This document shows positions 34,004 through 42,323 of a stretch of DNA of 64,000 nucleotides, piece by piece (within the stretch, counting starts at the first letter, position 1; every line of letters starts with the position of its first letter). The DNA is from an uncultured bacterium (GTDB lineage: Bacteria > Pseudomonadota > Alphaproteobacteria > Sphingomonadales > Sphingomonadaceae). Below the pieces are notes generated by a model that was given only the letters and a program-made list of their open reading frames with translations, was not told the DNA's origin and did no database searches. The position numbers were made by a program, and so were the translations under genes. The stretch covers positions 796,547 to 860,546 of the forward strand of contig CALOGB020000056.1 of assembly GCA_942636505.2 (NCBI GenBank), given 5' to 3'.

Positions 34004-36075
34004 TGTGCTGCTCCCTGTGCCGGCGTCGTTGCGCCTGCCGGCTTCCGGTATCGATCGAACCAGGCGATGATTGCCGACGCTTTCGCCGCGGATTGCGACG
34101 GGCGAGCGGCAAGGCCACCGTGGCTCGCGCCCGGCACCTTCACCAGCGCGGTCGGCACGCCGCGGATCTGGAGCGCCGCGTAATATTGCTCGGATTCGCT
34201 GACCGGCGTCCGGTAATCGTCGCCGCCGACCACCACGAGCGTCGGCGTCTTGACGTTGCCGACCAGGCTGAGCGGCGAGCGGTTCCAATAGCTCATCGGA
34301 TCCTCCCACGGCAGCTTGGTGAACCAGTAGCGCGAGGTGAACAACGTGTTGTCCATCGTCAGCGCCTCGCTGATCCAGTTGATCACCGGCTTCTGCGTCG
34401 CAGCGGCCTTGAACCGGTCGGTCTTGCCGACGATCCACGCGGTCAGCAGGCCGCCGCCCGAGCCGCCGGTCACGAACAGATTGTCCGGATCGGCGGTACC
34501 GTCCGCGATCGCCGCATCGACCGAGGCGATCAGGTCGTCGTAATCCGCGGCCGGGTAGGTCTTGTCGATGAGGTTGGCGAACTCGGCCCCGTAGGAGGTC
34601 GAGCCCCGCGGGTTGGTCCAGAGCACAGCGTAACCGGCGGCGGCGTAGAGCTGCATGTCGGTCGCGAAACCGGGGCCGTAGGCGGCGTTCGGGCCGCCGT
34701 GGATCTCGAGGATCAGCGGCACGCGCTGGCCCGCGACACGGCCCGGCGGGGTCGCGAGCCAGGCGTCGATCGGCCGACCATCGGGCGCGGTCACCGCGAT
34801 CTTCCGGACCTGTGCGAGTGCCTTCGATCCGGTCAGCACCGCGTTGAGCATGGTCAGGCGTCTCGGTTTGCCGCCCGCCAGTACCCAGACGTCGGCGGGG
34901 GCGCTCGCGTCGCCACCGGTAAAGGCGATCGTGCCGCCCTTCGAGACGGAGAACTCACCGCCGGTATAGGGCCGGTCGAGCCCGCCGCCCGCGACGTTGT
35001 CGATCAGCGGCGTGACGCGGCCGTCGACACCGACGCGCGCGACGCGGCGCTGGCCGTGATCGTCGTAGCTCGCATAGAGGCTGCGGCCGTCGGCGGACCA
35101 CACCGCGTCCTCGATCGCGCGGTCGAGCGTCGCGGTCAGCGAGCGCGGCGAGGCGGCATCGCGGTCGCCGACATAGAGCTGCGTGTTCTCGTAGCTGCGG
35201 CGCTTGTCGTCGAAGCCGAGCCACGCGATCTTGCTGCCGTCGGGCGACACGCGCGGCTGCGCATCGGGACCGTCGCGCGTCGTCAGCGTCCGCATCGTGC
35301 CGCTCGTCGCGTCGACCGCGATCACGTCGGAGTTCATCACCTGGCGGTCGGCGGCGGGACCACGGATCGCGGCGAAGACGATGCTGCGGCCGTCTGGCGT
35401 CCACGACAGCGGGCCGCCGTCGTCGAACTTGCCGTATGTCAGTTGCCGCGCGGCACCGCCGTCGGCGCCGATCACGAAGAGATGGTCGTAGCCCGGCTTC
35501 ACATAGCCCGGCCCATCGTTGCGATAGTTGACCCGGTCGATGATCGTCAGCGGCTCGGCCCATTTCGCGCCTTCGGGCTTGGGCGGCTGCGTGCCGAGCT
35601 TGGTGCCCTCGCCTCCTACCGTCGCGATGTACGCGAGCTTCGTCCCGTCGGGCGACCAGGCGAGGGCCTGCGGATCGCCGGGGAAGCTCGTCACGAGCGC
35701 GCTTTGCGCACCGTCGATCCAGCGGACGAACAGCTGCGATCCCTCGCCGTCACGTGCGGCATAAGCAATGCGCGCCCCGTCGGGTGACCAGCGCGGGCTG
35801 CTGCCGTCGGTGGCGAATGGCGTCTGGCGACCGTTCGCGACGTCGATAAGCCAGAGCGAGGACTGCATCTTGTCGGTCATCACGTCGCCGGTGCGGCGGA
35901 CATAGACGATCGTCTTGCCGTCCGGGCTGATCTGCGGGTCGGCCGCGATCGTCAGGCCGAACAGGTCACTGCCGGTGAAGCTGCGCGTCGGGCCGTCAGG
36001 TATCGGCGCGGCCGCCTGTTGCTGGGCAAAGGCCGGCGTCGCCGCGAGCAGGAGGAGGGCAAGGGTCAAGCGCAA
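34000..36075 (-). CDS. S9 family peptidase (acylaminoacyl-peptidase/DPP-like)
   Basis: This 691-residue serine peptidase has a Sec signal (1-18), repeated SPDG-containing propeller blades (WSPDGARIAYAA and similar, about 45-400), and a C-terminal alpha/beta-hydrolase domain. The catalytic triad is intact: Ser539 in GGSGGG, Asp619/620 in GGDDYRTP and His652 in ASHGG. It should cleave short peptides in the periplasm. Its stop overlaps the start of the interrupted oligopeptidase B gene as ATGA, so the pair forms one operon. Confidence 0.9.
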   Translation of the reverse strand: MRLTLALLLLAATPAFAQQQAAAPIPDGPTRSFTGSDLFGLTIAADPQISPDGKTIVYVRRTGDVMTDKMQSSLWLIDVANGRQTPFATDGSSPRWSPDGARIAYAARDGEGSQLFVRWIDGAQSALVTSFPGDPQALAWSPDGTKLAYIATVGGEGTKLGTQPPKPEGAKWAEPLTIIDRVNYRNDGPGYVKPGYDHLFVIGADGGAARQLTYGKFDDGGPLSWTPDGRSIVFAAIRGPAADRQVMNSDVIAVDATSGTMRTLTTRDGPDAQPRVSPDGSKIAWLGFDDKRRSYENTQLYVGDRDAASPRSLTATLDRAIEDAVWSADGRSLYASYDDHGQRRVARVGVDGRVTPLIDNVAGGGLDRPYTGGEFSVSKGGTIAFTGGDASAPADVWVLAGGKPRRLTMLNAVLTGSKALAQVRKIAVTAPDGRPIDAWLATPPGRVAGQRVPLILEIHGGPNAAYGPGFATDMQLYAAAGYAVLWTNPRGSTSYGAEFANLIDKTYPAADYDDLIASVDAAIADGTADPDNLFVTGGSGGGLLTAWIVGKTDRFKAAATQKPVINWISEALTMDNTLFTSRYWFTKLPWEDPMSYWNRSPLSLVGNVKTPTLVVVGGDDYRTPVSESEQYYAALQIRGVPTALVKVPGASHGGLAARPSQSAAKASAIIAWFDRYRKPAGATTPAQGAAQ

Positions 36076-36117
36076 CGAACGGCTCCTTCGAATGAACCGC
36101 GCGAGGATGACACACTA

Positions 36118-37488
36118 TTACGGGGTGGCAAGCGGTACGAGCGTCACCGGCAAACCATCCTTCGGGCGCGGGATCGGGAAGACCTGCCACGCATCGCCGC
36201 TGCCTGCCGCCGCCTCGATCCGGTAGCGCGTGAGCAGATGCGCGATCAGCAGCCGCATCTGCATCGTCGCGAAGTGCAAGCCGATGCACATGTGCGCGCC
36301 GCCGCCGAACGGCACCCAGGCGAACCGGTGGCGGCCCTTCGACGCTTCGGGCGTGAAGCGGAGCGGGTCGAACTTGTCGGGATCGGGCCAGTGCTCGGCC
36401 ATCCGGTGCGTATAGGTGATGGCAGTGTTGACGCTCGTGCCCGCCGGGATATCGAACCCGCCGAAGCTGAAATCCTTGAGCGCGCGCCGCGGGATCGACG
36501 GGACCGGCGGCATCATCCGCAGCGATTCCTTGAACGCGTATTCGGTGAGGACGAGGCGATCGAGTTGCTCTGTCAGCGGTACCGACGGATCGAGCGCGTC
36601 TACCTCTTCGCGCAACCGCTCCTGCCACTCCGGGTTGCGCGCGAGCAGCATGACGAGACTCGTAGCGGACGAGGTGATCGTGTCGTGCGCCGCCATCATC
36701 AGGAAATTCATGTGGTCCGCGATCGCCAGCGCGGTCAGCGGCGCGCCGTCGTCATCGGTCGCGCGGCAGAATTGCGAGAAGAAATCCTGGCCGTCGCCGG
36801 TCCGGCGCGCGGGGATTTCGCGCTTGAAGAAGTCGACCAGATAGGCGCGGGCACGCACGCCCTTGCGCATCTGTGTGCCGGGCCAGGGCTTGCGGATCGG
36901 CGAGACGCTCGCCTGGACCTCGTCGACGAACGCTTGGTTGATCCGGTCCGCCTCCGCGCCGAGCGGCACGCCGAGAAAGCTGGTCGCGGCGAGATCGAGC
37001 GTGAGTTTCTTGACGGCGTCGTAGAAGCGCAAGGTCTGCCCGGCCCAGCCGCCGATCGCGGACTCGATCCCGGCATCGAGTTCGGTCGCATAATGCCGCA
37101 TCGGCTCGGGCTTGAACGCAACCGACAACGCCTTGCGATCGGCGCGATGCTTGTCGAAATCCATCAGCATCAAGCCGCGCGGGAACAGCATGTTGAGGAG
37201 CGGCCCCCAACCCTGTTCCGACGAGAAGATCTTGTCGCGATCGAACAGCACCAGTTCGTTCGCATCGGGACCGAGCAGGTTCACGCCGGTGCCGCCGAGT
37301 GCGCGATTGCGATAGATTGGGCCGTACCGCGCCGCCATGCCTTCCGAAAATGCGATCGGATCGGCGAGCAATTTGAAGGTGTTGCCGACGAACGGCAGGC
37401 CGTTGCTCCCCGGAATATGATCGAGCGCGCCCTTGGGCTGGCGTGGAAGCCAGTGCGGGCTGGCGTTCTGCAACATGGCGTGGCTCAT
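36118..37488 (-). CDS. Cytochrome P450
   Basis: This 456-residue soluble P450 has the heme-ligand motif FGGGAHMCIG with Cys401, the K-helix KESLR (ExxR), and an I-helix AAHDTITSS oxygen-activation motif. It should hydroxylate an organic substrate with electrons from a ferredoxin and reductase not encoded here. The family cannot be assigned safely by eye. The start at 37488 has GAGGA upstream. It is divergent from an SDR gene with 104 bp between them, and near a catabolic operon, so it may start breakdown of an aliphatic or cyclic substrate. Confidence 0.9.
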   Translation of the reverse strand: MSHAMLQNASPHWLPRQPKGALDHIPGSNGLPFVGNTFKLLADPIAFSEGMAARYGPIYRNRALGGTGVNLLGPDANELVLFDRDKIFSSEQGWGPLLNMLFPRGLMLMDFDKHRADRKALSVAFKPEPMRHYATELDAGIESAIGGWAGQTLRFYDAVKKLTLDLAATSFLGVPLGAEADRINQAFVDEVQASVSPIRKPWPGTQMRKGVRARAYLVDFFKREIPARRTGDGQDFFSQFCRATDDDGAPLTALAIADHMNFLMMAAHDTITSSATSLVMLLARNPEWQERLREEVDALDPSVPLTEQLDRLVLTEYAFKESLRMMPPVPSIPRRALKDFSFGGFDIPAGTSVNTAITYTHRMAEHWPDPDKFDPLRFTPEASKGRHRFAWVPFGGGAHMCIGLHFATMQMRLLIAHLLTRYRIEAAAGSGDAWQVFPIPRPKDGLPVTLVPLATP

Positions 37489-37506
37489 GGGCGGATCCTC
37501 AGCGAC

Positions 37507-37538
37507 ATGCCGGCTTGGCAAGCTTCGAATACCGGCAT
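37507..37538. promoter_or_regulatory. Candidate operator in the P450/SDR divergent region
   Basis: ATGCCGG (37507-37513) and CCGGCAT (37532-37538) are perfect 7-bp inverted arms 18 bases apart, with a small CTTGGCAAG palindrome between them. The position between two divergent starts fits a shared regulator site. No binding evidence exists. Confidence 0.3.
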
Positions 37539-37592
37539 AACTATTGTTCTGCAACCGGGGCGCGGATCTCGGGGCTTTGACAGGAGAGATGC

Positions 37593-38372
37593 ATGGACCT
37601 CGCAAACACTGCTGCCGTCGTGACCGGCGGCGCGTCGGGCCTGGGCGCCGCCACGGCGCGTGCACTGGCCGCCAAGGGGGTGAAGGTGGCGATCTTCGAC
37701 CTCCAGGCGGACAAGGGTGAAGCGCTCGCGGACGAGATCGGCGGGGTGTTCTGCAAGGTCGATGTCACGTCCGACGACAGCGTCGATGCTGGGTTCGCGG
37801 CGGCGCGCGCGGCGCATGGCCAGGAGCGGATCCTCGTTAATTGCGCGGGCACCGGCAACGCGGCGAAGACTGCCGGGCGATCGAAGCAGGACGGCTCGAT
37901 CAAGCATTTTCCGCTCGATGCGTTTGATCGGATCATCCAGATCAACCTCGTCGGCACGTTCCGCTGCCTCGCCAAATCGGCGGCGGGGATGCTGACGCTG
38001 GAGCCGGGCGAGGACGGCGAGCGCGGTGCTATCGTCAATACCGCGAGCGCGGCGGCGGAGGACGGCCAGATGGGGCAAGCCGCCTATTCCGCGTCGAAGG
38101 CTGGCGTGGTCGGCATGACCTTGCCGATCGCGCGCGACCTGATGAGCGAGGGGATTCGGGTGAACACGATTCTGCCGGGGATCTTCGACACGCCTTTGCT
38201 GGCCGCCGCCCCGCAGCAGGTGCGTGATGCGCTGGCGGCTTCTGTGCCGTTTCCCAAGCGGCTGGGCCGGCCGGAGGAGTTCGCGGCGCTGGCGCTGACG
38301 ATGATCGAGTGCGGGTATTTCAATGGGGAGGATGTGCGTCTGGACGGCGCGATCCGGATGGCGCCGCGGTAG
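37593..38372 (+). CDS. SDR oxidoreductase, 3-hydroxyacyl-CoA dehydrogenase type II-like
   Basis: This 259-residue classical short-chain dehydrogenase has the nucleotide motif TGGASGLG (11-18), NCAG (83-86) and a Ser152-Tyr165-Lys169 catalytic set in YSASK. The spacing and the GTFRCLAKSAAGM and LPGIFDTPLL segments are like HSD17B10-type 3-hydroxyacyl-CoA dehydrogenases, which act on short- and branched-chain acyl-CoA or steroids. This would supply the hydroxyacyl oxidation step missing from the nearby thiolase operon. CAGGAG precedes the ATG. Confidence 0.85.
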   Translation: MDLANTAAVVTGGASGLGAATARALAAKGVKVAIFDLQADKGEALADEIGGVFCKVDVTSDDSVDAGFAAARAAHGQERILVNCAGTGNAAKTAGRSKQDGSIKHFPLDAFDRIIQINLVGTFRCLAKSAAGMLTLEPGEDGERGAIVNTASAAAEDGQMGQAAYSASKAGVVGMTLPIARDLMSEGIRVNTILPGIFDTPLLAAAPQQVRDALAASVPFPKRLGRPEEFAALALTMIECGYFNGEDVRLDGAIRMAPR

Positions 38373-38378
38373 GATCTA

Positions 38379-38463
38379 CCTCACCCTCCCTCTAGCGAAG
38401 CGGCTGCGGGCCGCTCCCTCTCCCAAAAGGGAAAGGGGAGGCGCCGAGGGGGCACGGGTGAGG
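38379..38463. repeat. Imperfect palindrome after the SDR gene
   Basis: The outer arms cctcaccc (38379-38386) and gggtgagg (38456-38463) enclose a C-rich then G-rich inner stem around an aaaa loop near 38425. It probably serves as a terminator for the SDR gene and belongs to the dispersed GC-rich palindromes of this genome. Confidence 0.5.
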
Positions 38464-38489
38464 ATGGTCCCGATCCACAGGGCCCTTCT

Positions 38490-38593
38490 CCACCCCGGCG
38501 GAGGCCGGGGCCCAATTGGGGGACGTTGCTGACTAAGGGCAGCGCTTCGTTACTGCGGCCTTTCCAATTGGGCCCCGGCCTTCGCCGGGGTGG
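38490..38593. repeat. 30-bp near-perfect inverted repeat
   Basis: The arms 38490-38519 and 38564-38593 are complementary over 30 bp with one mismatch, separated by 44 bases. The right arm runs into the minisatellite that follows. Confidence 0.8.
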
Positions 38594-38717
38594 TGCCTCG
38601 TAGCCGGGGTGGGGCCTCGTAGCCGGGGTGGGGCCTCGTAGCCGGGGTGGTGCCTCACAGCTGGGCTGGTACCTCAAAGCTGGAGTGGTGCCTCGTAGCT
38701 GGAGTGATGCTTGGTAG
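38585..38717. repeat. Minisatellite, seven 19-bp tandem units
   Basis: Seven contiguous units of consensus ccggggtggtgcctcgtag occupy exactly 133 bp. Units 1-4 are nearly identical; units 5-7 diverge progressively. The first unit overlaps the tip of the adjoining inverted repeat. The array ends 7 bp before the stop codon of the minus-strand GMC oxidoreductase gene. Confidence 0.9.
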
Positions 38718-38723
38718 CGGCCC

Positions 38724-40343
38724 TCAGGCCGCCCGCGCCAGTTGCCGCCCCTTGATCATGTCCGCCGCCTTTTCCGCGATCATGATCGTCGGCGCGTTGG
38801 TGTTGGACCCGATCAGCGTGGGCATCACCGAGGCGTCTACCACCCGCAACCCTTGAAGCCCGCGCACGGCCAAGGTCGCATCGACGACCGCCAGCTTATC
38901 GTCCGAAGTGCCCATCTTGCACGTCCCGACCGGATGGTAGATCGTCTCAGCCGTTCGCCGCACCCAGGCGTCGATTTCGTCGTCGGTCCGCACGTCCTCG
39001 CCCGGCGACAATTCCCCCGCACGGTAAGGGTCGAGCGCCGCTTGGCGTGCGACCTCACGCCCAATCCCGACGCACGCCCGCATCACTCGCCGATCCTCCG
39101 CGGTCGCGAGATAGTTCGCGACGATCGTCGGATCCGCGAACGGATCGGCCGAGCGCAGCCCGATCCGCCCCCGGCTTTCGGGGCGCAACTGGCAGAGATG
39201 CAGCGTGAAGCCGTCTTCGGTCGCCTTGACCTTGCCGTGATCCTGCATGATCGCGAGCACTGCGTGTATCTGCACGTCGGGCCGCGACAGCCCCTCGCGC
39301 GACGACACGAACGCACCTGCCTCGAGGAACTGCTGCCGCCCCGCCCCCTTGCCGCGCAACAGGTAATTGAGCCCGACGCCGATCATCCCGACGCCTTTGG
39401 TCATCGCGTACCCGGTTCGCAGTCCGCGCGATTTCCAGTTCATCACGACGTCGAGATGGTCCTGTAAATTCTCCCCGACACCGGGCAGCGCGTGCACCAC
39501 GCCGACCCCCGCCGCGGTCAGCCGATCGGGATCGCCGATCCCCGACAGCTGGAGGATATGCGGCGACTGCACCGCGCCCGCGCATAGCAAGACCTCGCGC
39601 GTCGCCGTCACGCTCTCCTTCCGCCCGCCCTTGTCGAGCACGTAATCGACGCCGGTCGCACGTCCCTTGTCGATCCGGATCCGCGTCGTCCGCGCGCCGG
39701 TCACGCAGGTCAGATTGCGCCGCGTCAGCACCGGCCGCAGATACGCCGCCGCGGTGCTCCAGCGCTTCCCGTCCGCGACGGTCAGGTCGTAGCGCCCGAA
39801 GCCCTCCTGGCTCGCGCCATTGAAATCCTCGGTCACCGGATAGCCCGCCTGCCGCCCGGCCTCGACCAGCGCGTCGTAGAACGGGCTGTCGGACTCGCCG
39901 CCCGAGATCGTCAGCGGGCCCGCGCCACCGTGCAGATCGCACTCGCCGCGATGATGCCCCTCGAGCCGCTTGAAATACGGCAGCACGTCATCGAACGACC
40001 AGCCGGGCAAGCCCATCTGCCGCCACTCGTCATAGTCCTGCGGATGGCCCCGCGTGTAGATCATGCCGTTGATCGACGAACTGCCGCCCAACCCCTTGCC
40101 GCGCGGCCACCACAGCCGACGGTTGTCGAGATGCGGTTCGGGCTCGGTCGAAAAGCCCCAGTTGCTCGCATTCTTGCTCTTGATAAGCTCGCCGACACCC
40201 GCGGGCATCCGCACCAGCACGCCGTCGTTGCGTCCGCCCGCCTCGAGCAACAGTACGCTCACCGCCGGGTCCTCGGTCAGTCGCGCGGCGAGCACGCAGC
40301 CGGCCGAGCCCGCACCGATAATCACGTAGTCATACGTCTGCAT
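38724..40343 (-). CDS. GMC family FAD-dependent oxidoreductase (alcohol/choline dehydrogenase-like)
   Basis: This 539-residue flavoprotein begins with the FAD-binding IIGAGSAGCVLAARL motif, has WPRGKGLGGSSSINGMIYTRG near 80, and the C-terminal catalytic pair His470 (IYHPVGTCKMG) and Asn514 (NTNAPT). This is the layout of choline dehydrogenase and AlkJ-type alcohol dehydrogenases. In this locus it may oxidise a primary alcohol, perhaps the product of the P450, to an aldehyde. It follows the TetR gene on the same strand after 57 bases. Confidence 0.88.
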   Translation of the reverse strand: MQTYDYVIIGAGSAGCVLAARLTEDPAVSVLLLEAGGRNDGVLVRMPAGVGELIKSKNASNWGFSTEPEPHLDNRRLWWPRGKGLGGSSSINGMIYTRGHPQDYDEWRQMGLPGWSFDDVLPYFKRLEGHHRGECDLHGGAGPLTISGGESDSPFYDALVEAGRQAGYPVTEDFNGASQEGFGRYDLTVADGKRWSTAAAYLRPVLTRRNLTCVTGARTTRIRIDKGRATGVDYVLDKGGRKESVTATREVLLCAGAVQSPHILQLSGIGDPDRLTAAGVGVVHALPGVGENLQDHLDVVMNWKSRGLRTGYAMTKGVGMIGVGLNYLLRGKGAGRQQFLEAGAFVSSREGLSRPDVQIHAVLAIMQDHGKVKATEDGFTLHLCQLRPESRGRIGLRSADPFADPTIVANYLATAEDRRVMRACVGIGREVARQAALDPYRAGELSPGEDVRTDDEIDAWVRRTAETIYHPVGTCKMGTSDDKLAVVDATLAVRGLQGLRVVDASVMPTLIGSNTNAPTIMIAEKAADMIKGRQLARAA

Positions 40344-40400
40344 GCCCGCATCCTCTTGTTCGCGCTCCGCTTTTTTACAGAGTCGCGTCAGTCCACTACG

Positions 40401-40985
40401 CTAGCGCTCGCACAGCAATGTCAGCAATCCCTCTCGAACGACGCTGCGCTCAATCCCTTCGGCGGCATGGACCTGGCTAAGGCCGATCGCCAACAGCGCA
40501 TAGCTGCGAATCCCCGCCTCGGCCGGCTCGAAGCCATGCGCCACGAGTTGCTCGACGAGGAACGCCATCACCGTGTCGTCATGCTCGCGGATCGCCGCCG
40601 CCACCCGCGCGTCGCTTTTCGCCCAGGCCCGCATCGCCAAGGCCAACTGCGCCATGTCGTGGTCGCGAACATGATCCGCGAATGCGCGAATGCGCTCGAC
40701 CGGTGGAAGCCCCGACGCGGACAGCGTGACGATCAACGGATCGATATGCGCCTCGACGAAATACCCCGCGAGCGCCGCATGATACCCATCGAAGTCCTTG
40801 AAATGATGGTAGAAGCTTCCCGTCGACGCACCAAGCGCCTGCGCCAGACCACGAAGCTTCAGCGCGCGAAGCCCGCCATTCTTCAGCAACTGCAAGCCGA
40901 TTTCCAACCAGTCGCGCGGCGCCAGATCTGCGCGTGGTGCCGCCCCGTCTTCCAACAATACCCTGCTTGACAAGCCATTCCCCAT
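40401..40985 (-). CDS. TetR/AcrR family transcriptional regulator
   Basis: This is about 194 residues from ATG 40985. The N-terminal helix-turn-helix is clear (LRALKLRGLAQALGASTGSFYHHFKDF), followed by an all-helical ligand-binding domain. I prefer 40985 over in-frame ATG 41027 because the latter would place a candidate operator inside the gene; neither site has a strong ribosome binding site. It is divergent from the thiolase operon and upstream of the GMC gene, so it probably represses both until an inducer (perhaps an acyl-CoA) is bound. Confidence 0.85.
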   Translation of the reverse strand: MGNGLSSRVLLEDGAAPRADLAPRDWLEIGLQLLKNGGLRALKLRGLAQALGASTGSFYHHFKDFDGYHAALAGYFVEAHIDPLIVTLSASGLPPVERIRAFADHVRDHDMAQLALAMRAWAKSDARVAAAIREHDDTVMAFLVEQLVAHGFEPAEAGIRSYALLAIGLSQVHAAEGIERSVVREGLLTLLCER

Positions 40986-41008
40986 AACGAATGTTACGTC
41001 GTACCGAA

Positions 41009-41025
41009 GCCGGACGCAATCCGGC
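41009..41025. promoter_or_regulatory. Candidate TetR operator
   Basis: GCCGGA-N5-TCCGGC is a perfect 17-bp inverted repeat in the 84-bp region between tetR and the divergent thiolase gene. A second, shorter repeat TAAC-N4-GTTA lies at 40985-40996. Position and symmetry fit an autoregulated TetR site; binding is inferred only. Confidence 0.4.
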
Positions 41026-41069
41026 ATCAGGCACCACGACCGAACCGGCGGGTGCAACAGGAGAGCGAT

Positions 41070-42323
41070 GTGGCCGAGGCACTGATCATCGACGCCGTCC
41101 GTACCCCGCGCGGTATCGGCAAGACCGGCAAGGGCGCGCTTGCGCACATGCACCCCCAACATCTCGCCGCGACCGTCCTGAAGGCGATTGCCGAGCGAAA
41201 CAAGCTAGATACCGCCGATGTCGACGACATCATCTGGTCGACCTCGACTCAGCGCAGCGAGCAGAGCGGCGACCTCGGGCGGATGGCGGCGCTCGATGCT
41301 GGGTATGACGTCAAGGCGAGCGGGACGACGCTCGACCGGTTCTGCGGCGGGGGAATTACGGCCGTGAACTTCGCCGCGGCGCAGATCATGAGCGGGATGG
41401 AAGACCTCGTCATCGCCGGCGGCACCGAGATGATGTCGCTGACCACGACGATGATGCAGGACGACATGGCGGCGGGGAAGCGGCCGCTCGGGATCGGCTC
41501 GGGGAACGCCAGGCTCGACGCGGCGCACCCGCAATCGAACCAGGGGATCTGCGCCGACGCGATCGCCAGCATCGAGGGGATCGACCGCGAAACGCTCGAA
41601 GCGCTCGGGCTGGAAAGCCAGCGCCGCGCGGCGGTGGCGATCGCCGAAGGGCGGTTCGATCGCAGCCTCGTGCCGGTCACTGACGATACTGGTGCGCTGG
41701 TCTTGGAGAAGGACGAATATCCGCGCCCCGATACCACCGCAGAGGGCCTCGCTGCGCTGCGCCCGTCGTTCGCCGGGATCGCCGACATACCGCTCGACGA
41801 CAAGGGCACGACGTATCGCAAGCAGATAAACCGCCGCTATCCCGACGTCGATATCAAGCACGTCCATCATGCCGGCAACTCGTCGGGCGTGGTCGACGGC
41901 GCCGCCGCCGTGCTGCTCGCCAGCGCCGACTATGCCGCCAAGCATGGCCTCAAACCCCGCGCGCGGATCGTCGCGATGGCGAACATGGGCGACGACCCGA
42001 CGCTGATGCTCAACGCCCCCGTTCCTGCGGCGCGTAAGGTTCTGGCGAAGGCCGGGTTGACGGTCGACGACATCGACCTGTGGGAGATCAACGAGGCGTT
42101 CGCGGTGGTCGCGGAGAAGTTCATCCGCGACCTGAAACTGGATCGCGACAAGGTGAACGTCAATGGCGGCTCGATCGCGCTCGGCCATCCGATCGGCGCG
42201 ACCGGAGCGATCCTGATCGGCACGATATTGGATGAGCTCGAACGCCGCGACCTGAAGCGCGGGCTCGTGACGATGTGCGCGGGTGGCGGGATGGCGCCGG
42301 CGATCATCATCGAGCGCGTCTGA
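41070..42323 (+). CDS. Thiolase (acetyl-CoA acyltransferase)
   Basis: This 417-residue thiolase has nucleophile Cys92 (DRFCGGG), His373 in GHPIGATGA and Cys403 in CAGGGM, so all three catalytic residues are intact. It should cleave 3-ketoacyl-CoA with CoA in a beta-oxidation-type pathway. HAGNSSGVVDGAAAV is typical of degradative thiolases. The start is GTG 41070, with AGGAG 6 bases upstream; a GTG 18 bases earlier is less likely. It is the first gene of a six-gene operon. Confidence 0.88.
   Translation: MAEALIIDAVRTPRGIGKTGKGALAHMHPQHLAATVLKAIAERNKLDTADVDDIIWSTSTQRSEQSGDLGRMAALDAGYDVKASGTTLDRFCGGGITAVNFAAAQIMSGMEDLVIAGGTEMMSLTTTMMQDDMAAGKRPLGIGSGNARLDAAHPQSNQGICADAIASIEGIDRETLEALGLESQRRAAVAIAEGRFDRSLVPVTDDTGALVLEKDEYPRPDTTAEGLAALRPSFAGIADIPLDDKGTTYRKQINRRYPDVDIKHVHHAGNSSGVVDGAAAVLLASADYAAKHGLKPRARIVAMANMGDDPTLMLNAPVPAARKVLAKAGLTVDDIDLWEINEAFAVVAEKFIRDLKLDRDKVNVNGGSIALGHPIGATGAILIGTILDELERRDLKRGLVTMCAGGGMAPAIIIERV

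Noticed and set aside
38585..38717. CRISPR array
   Set aside because: The 19-bp units are directly contiguous with no spacers, and no cas gene is present.
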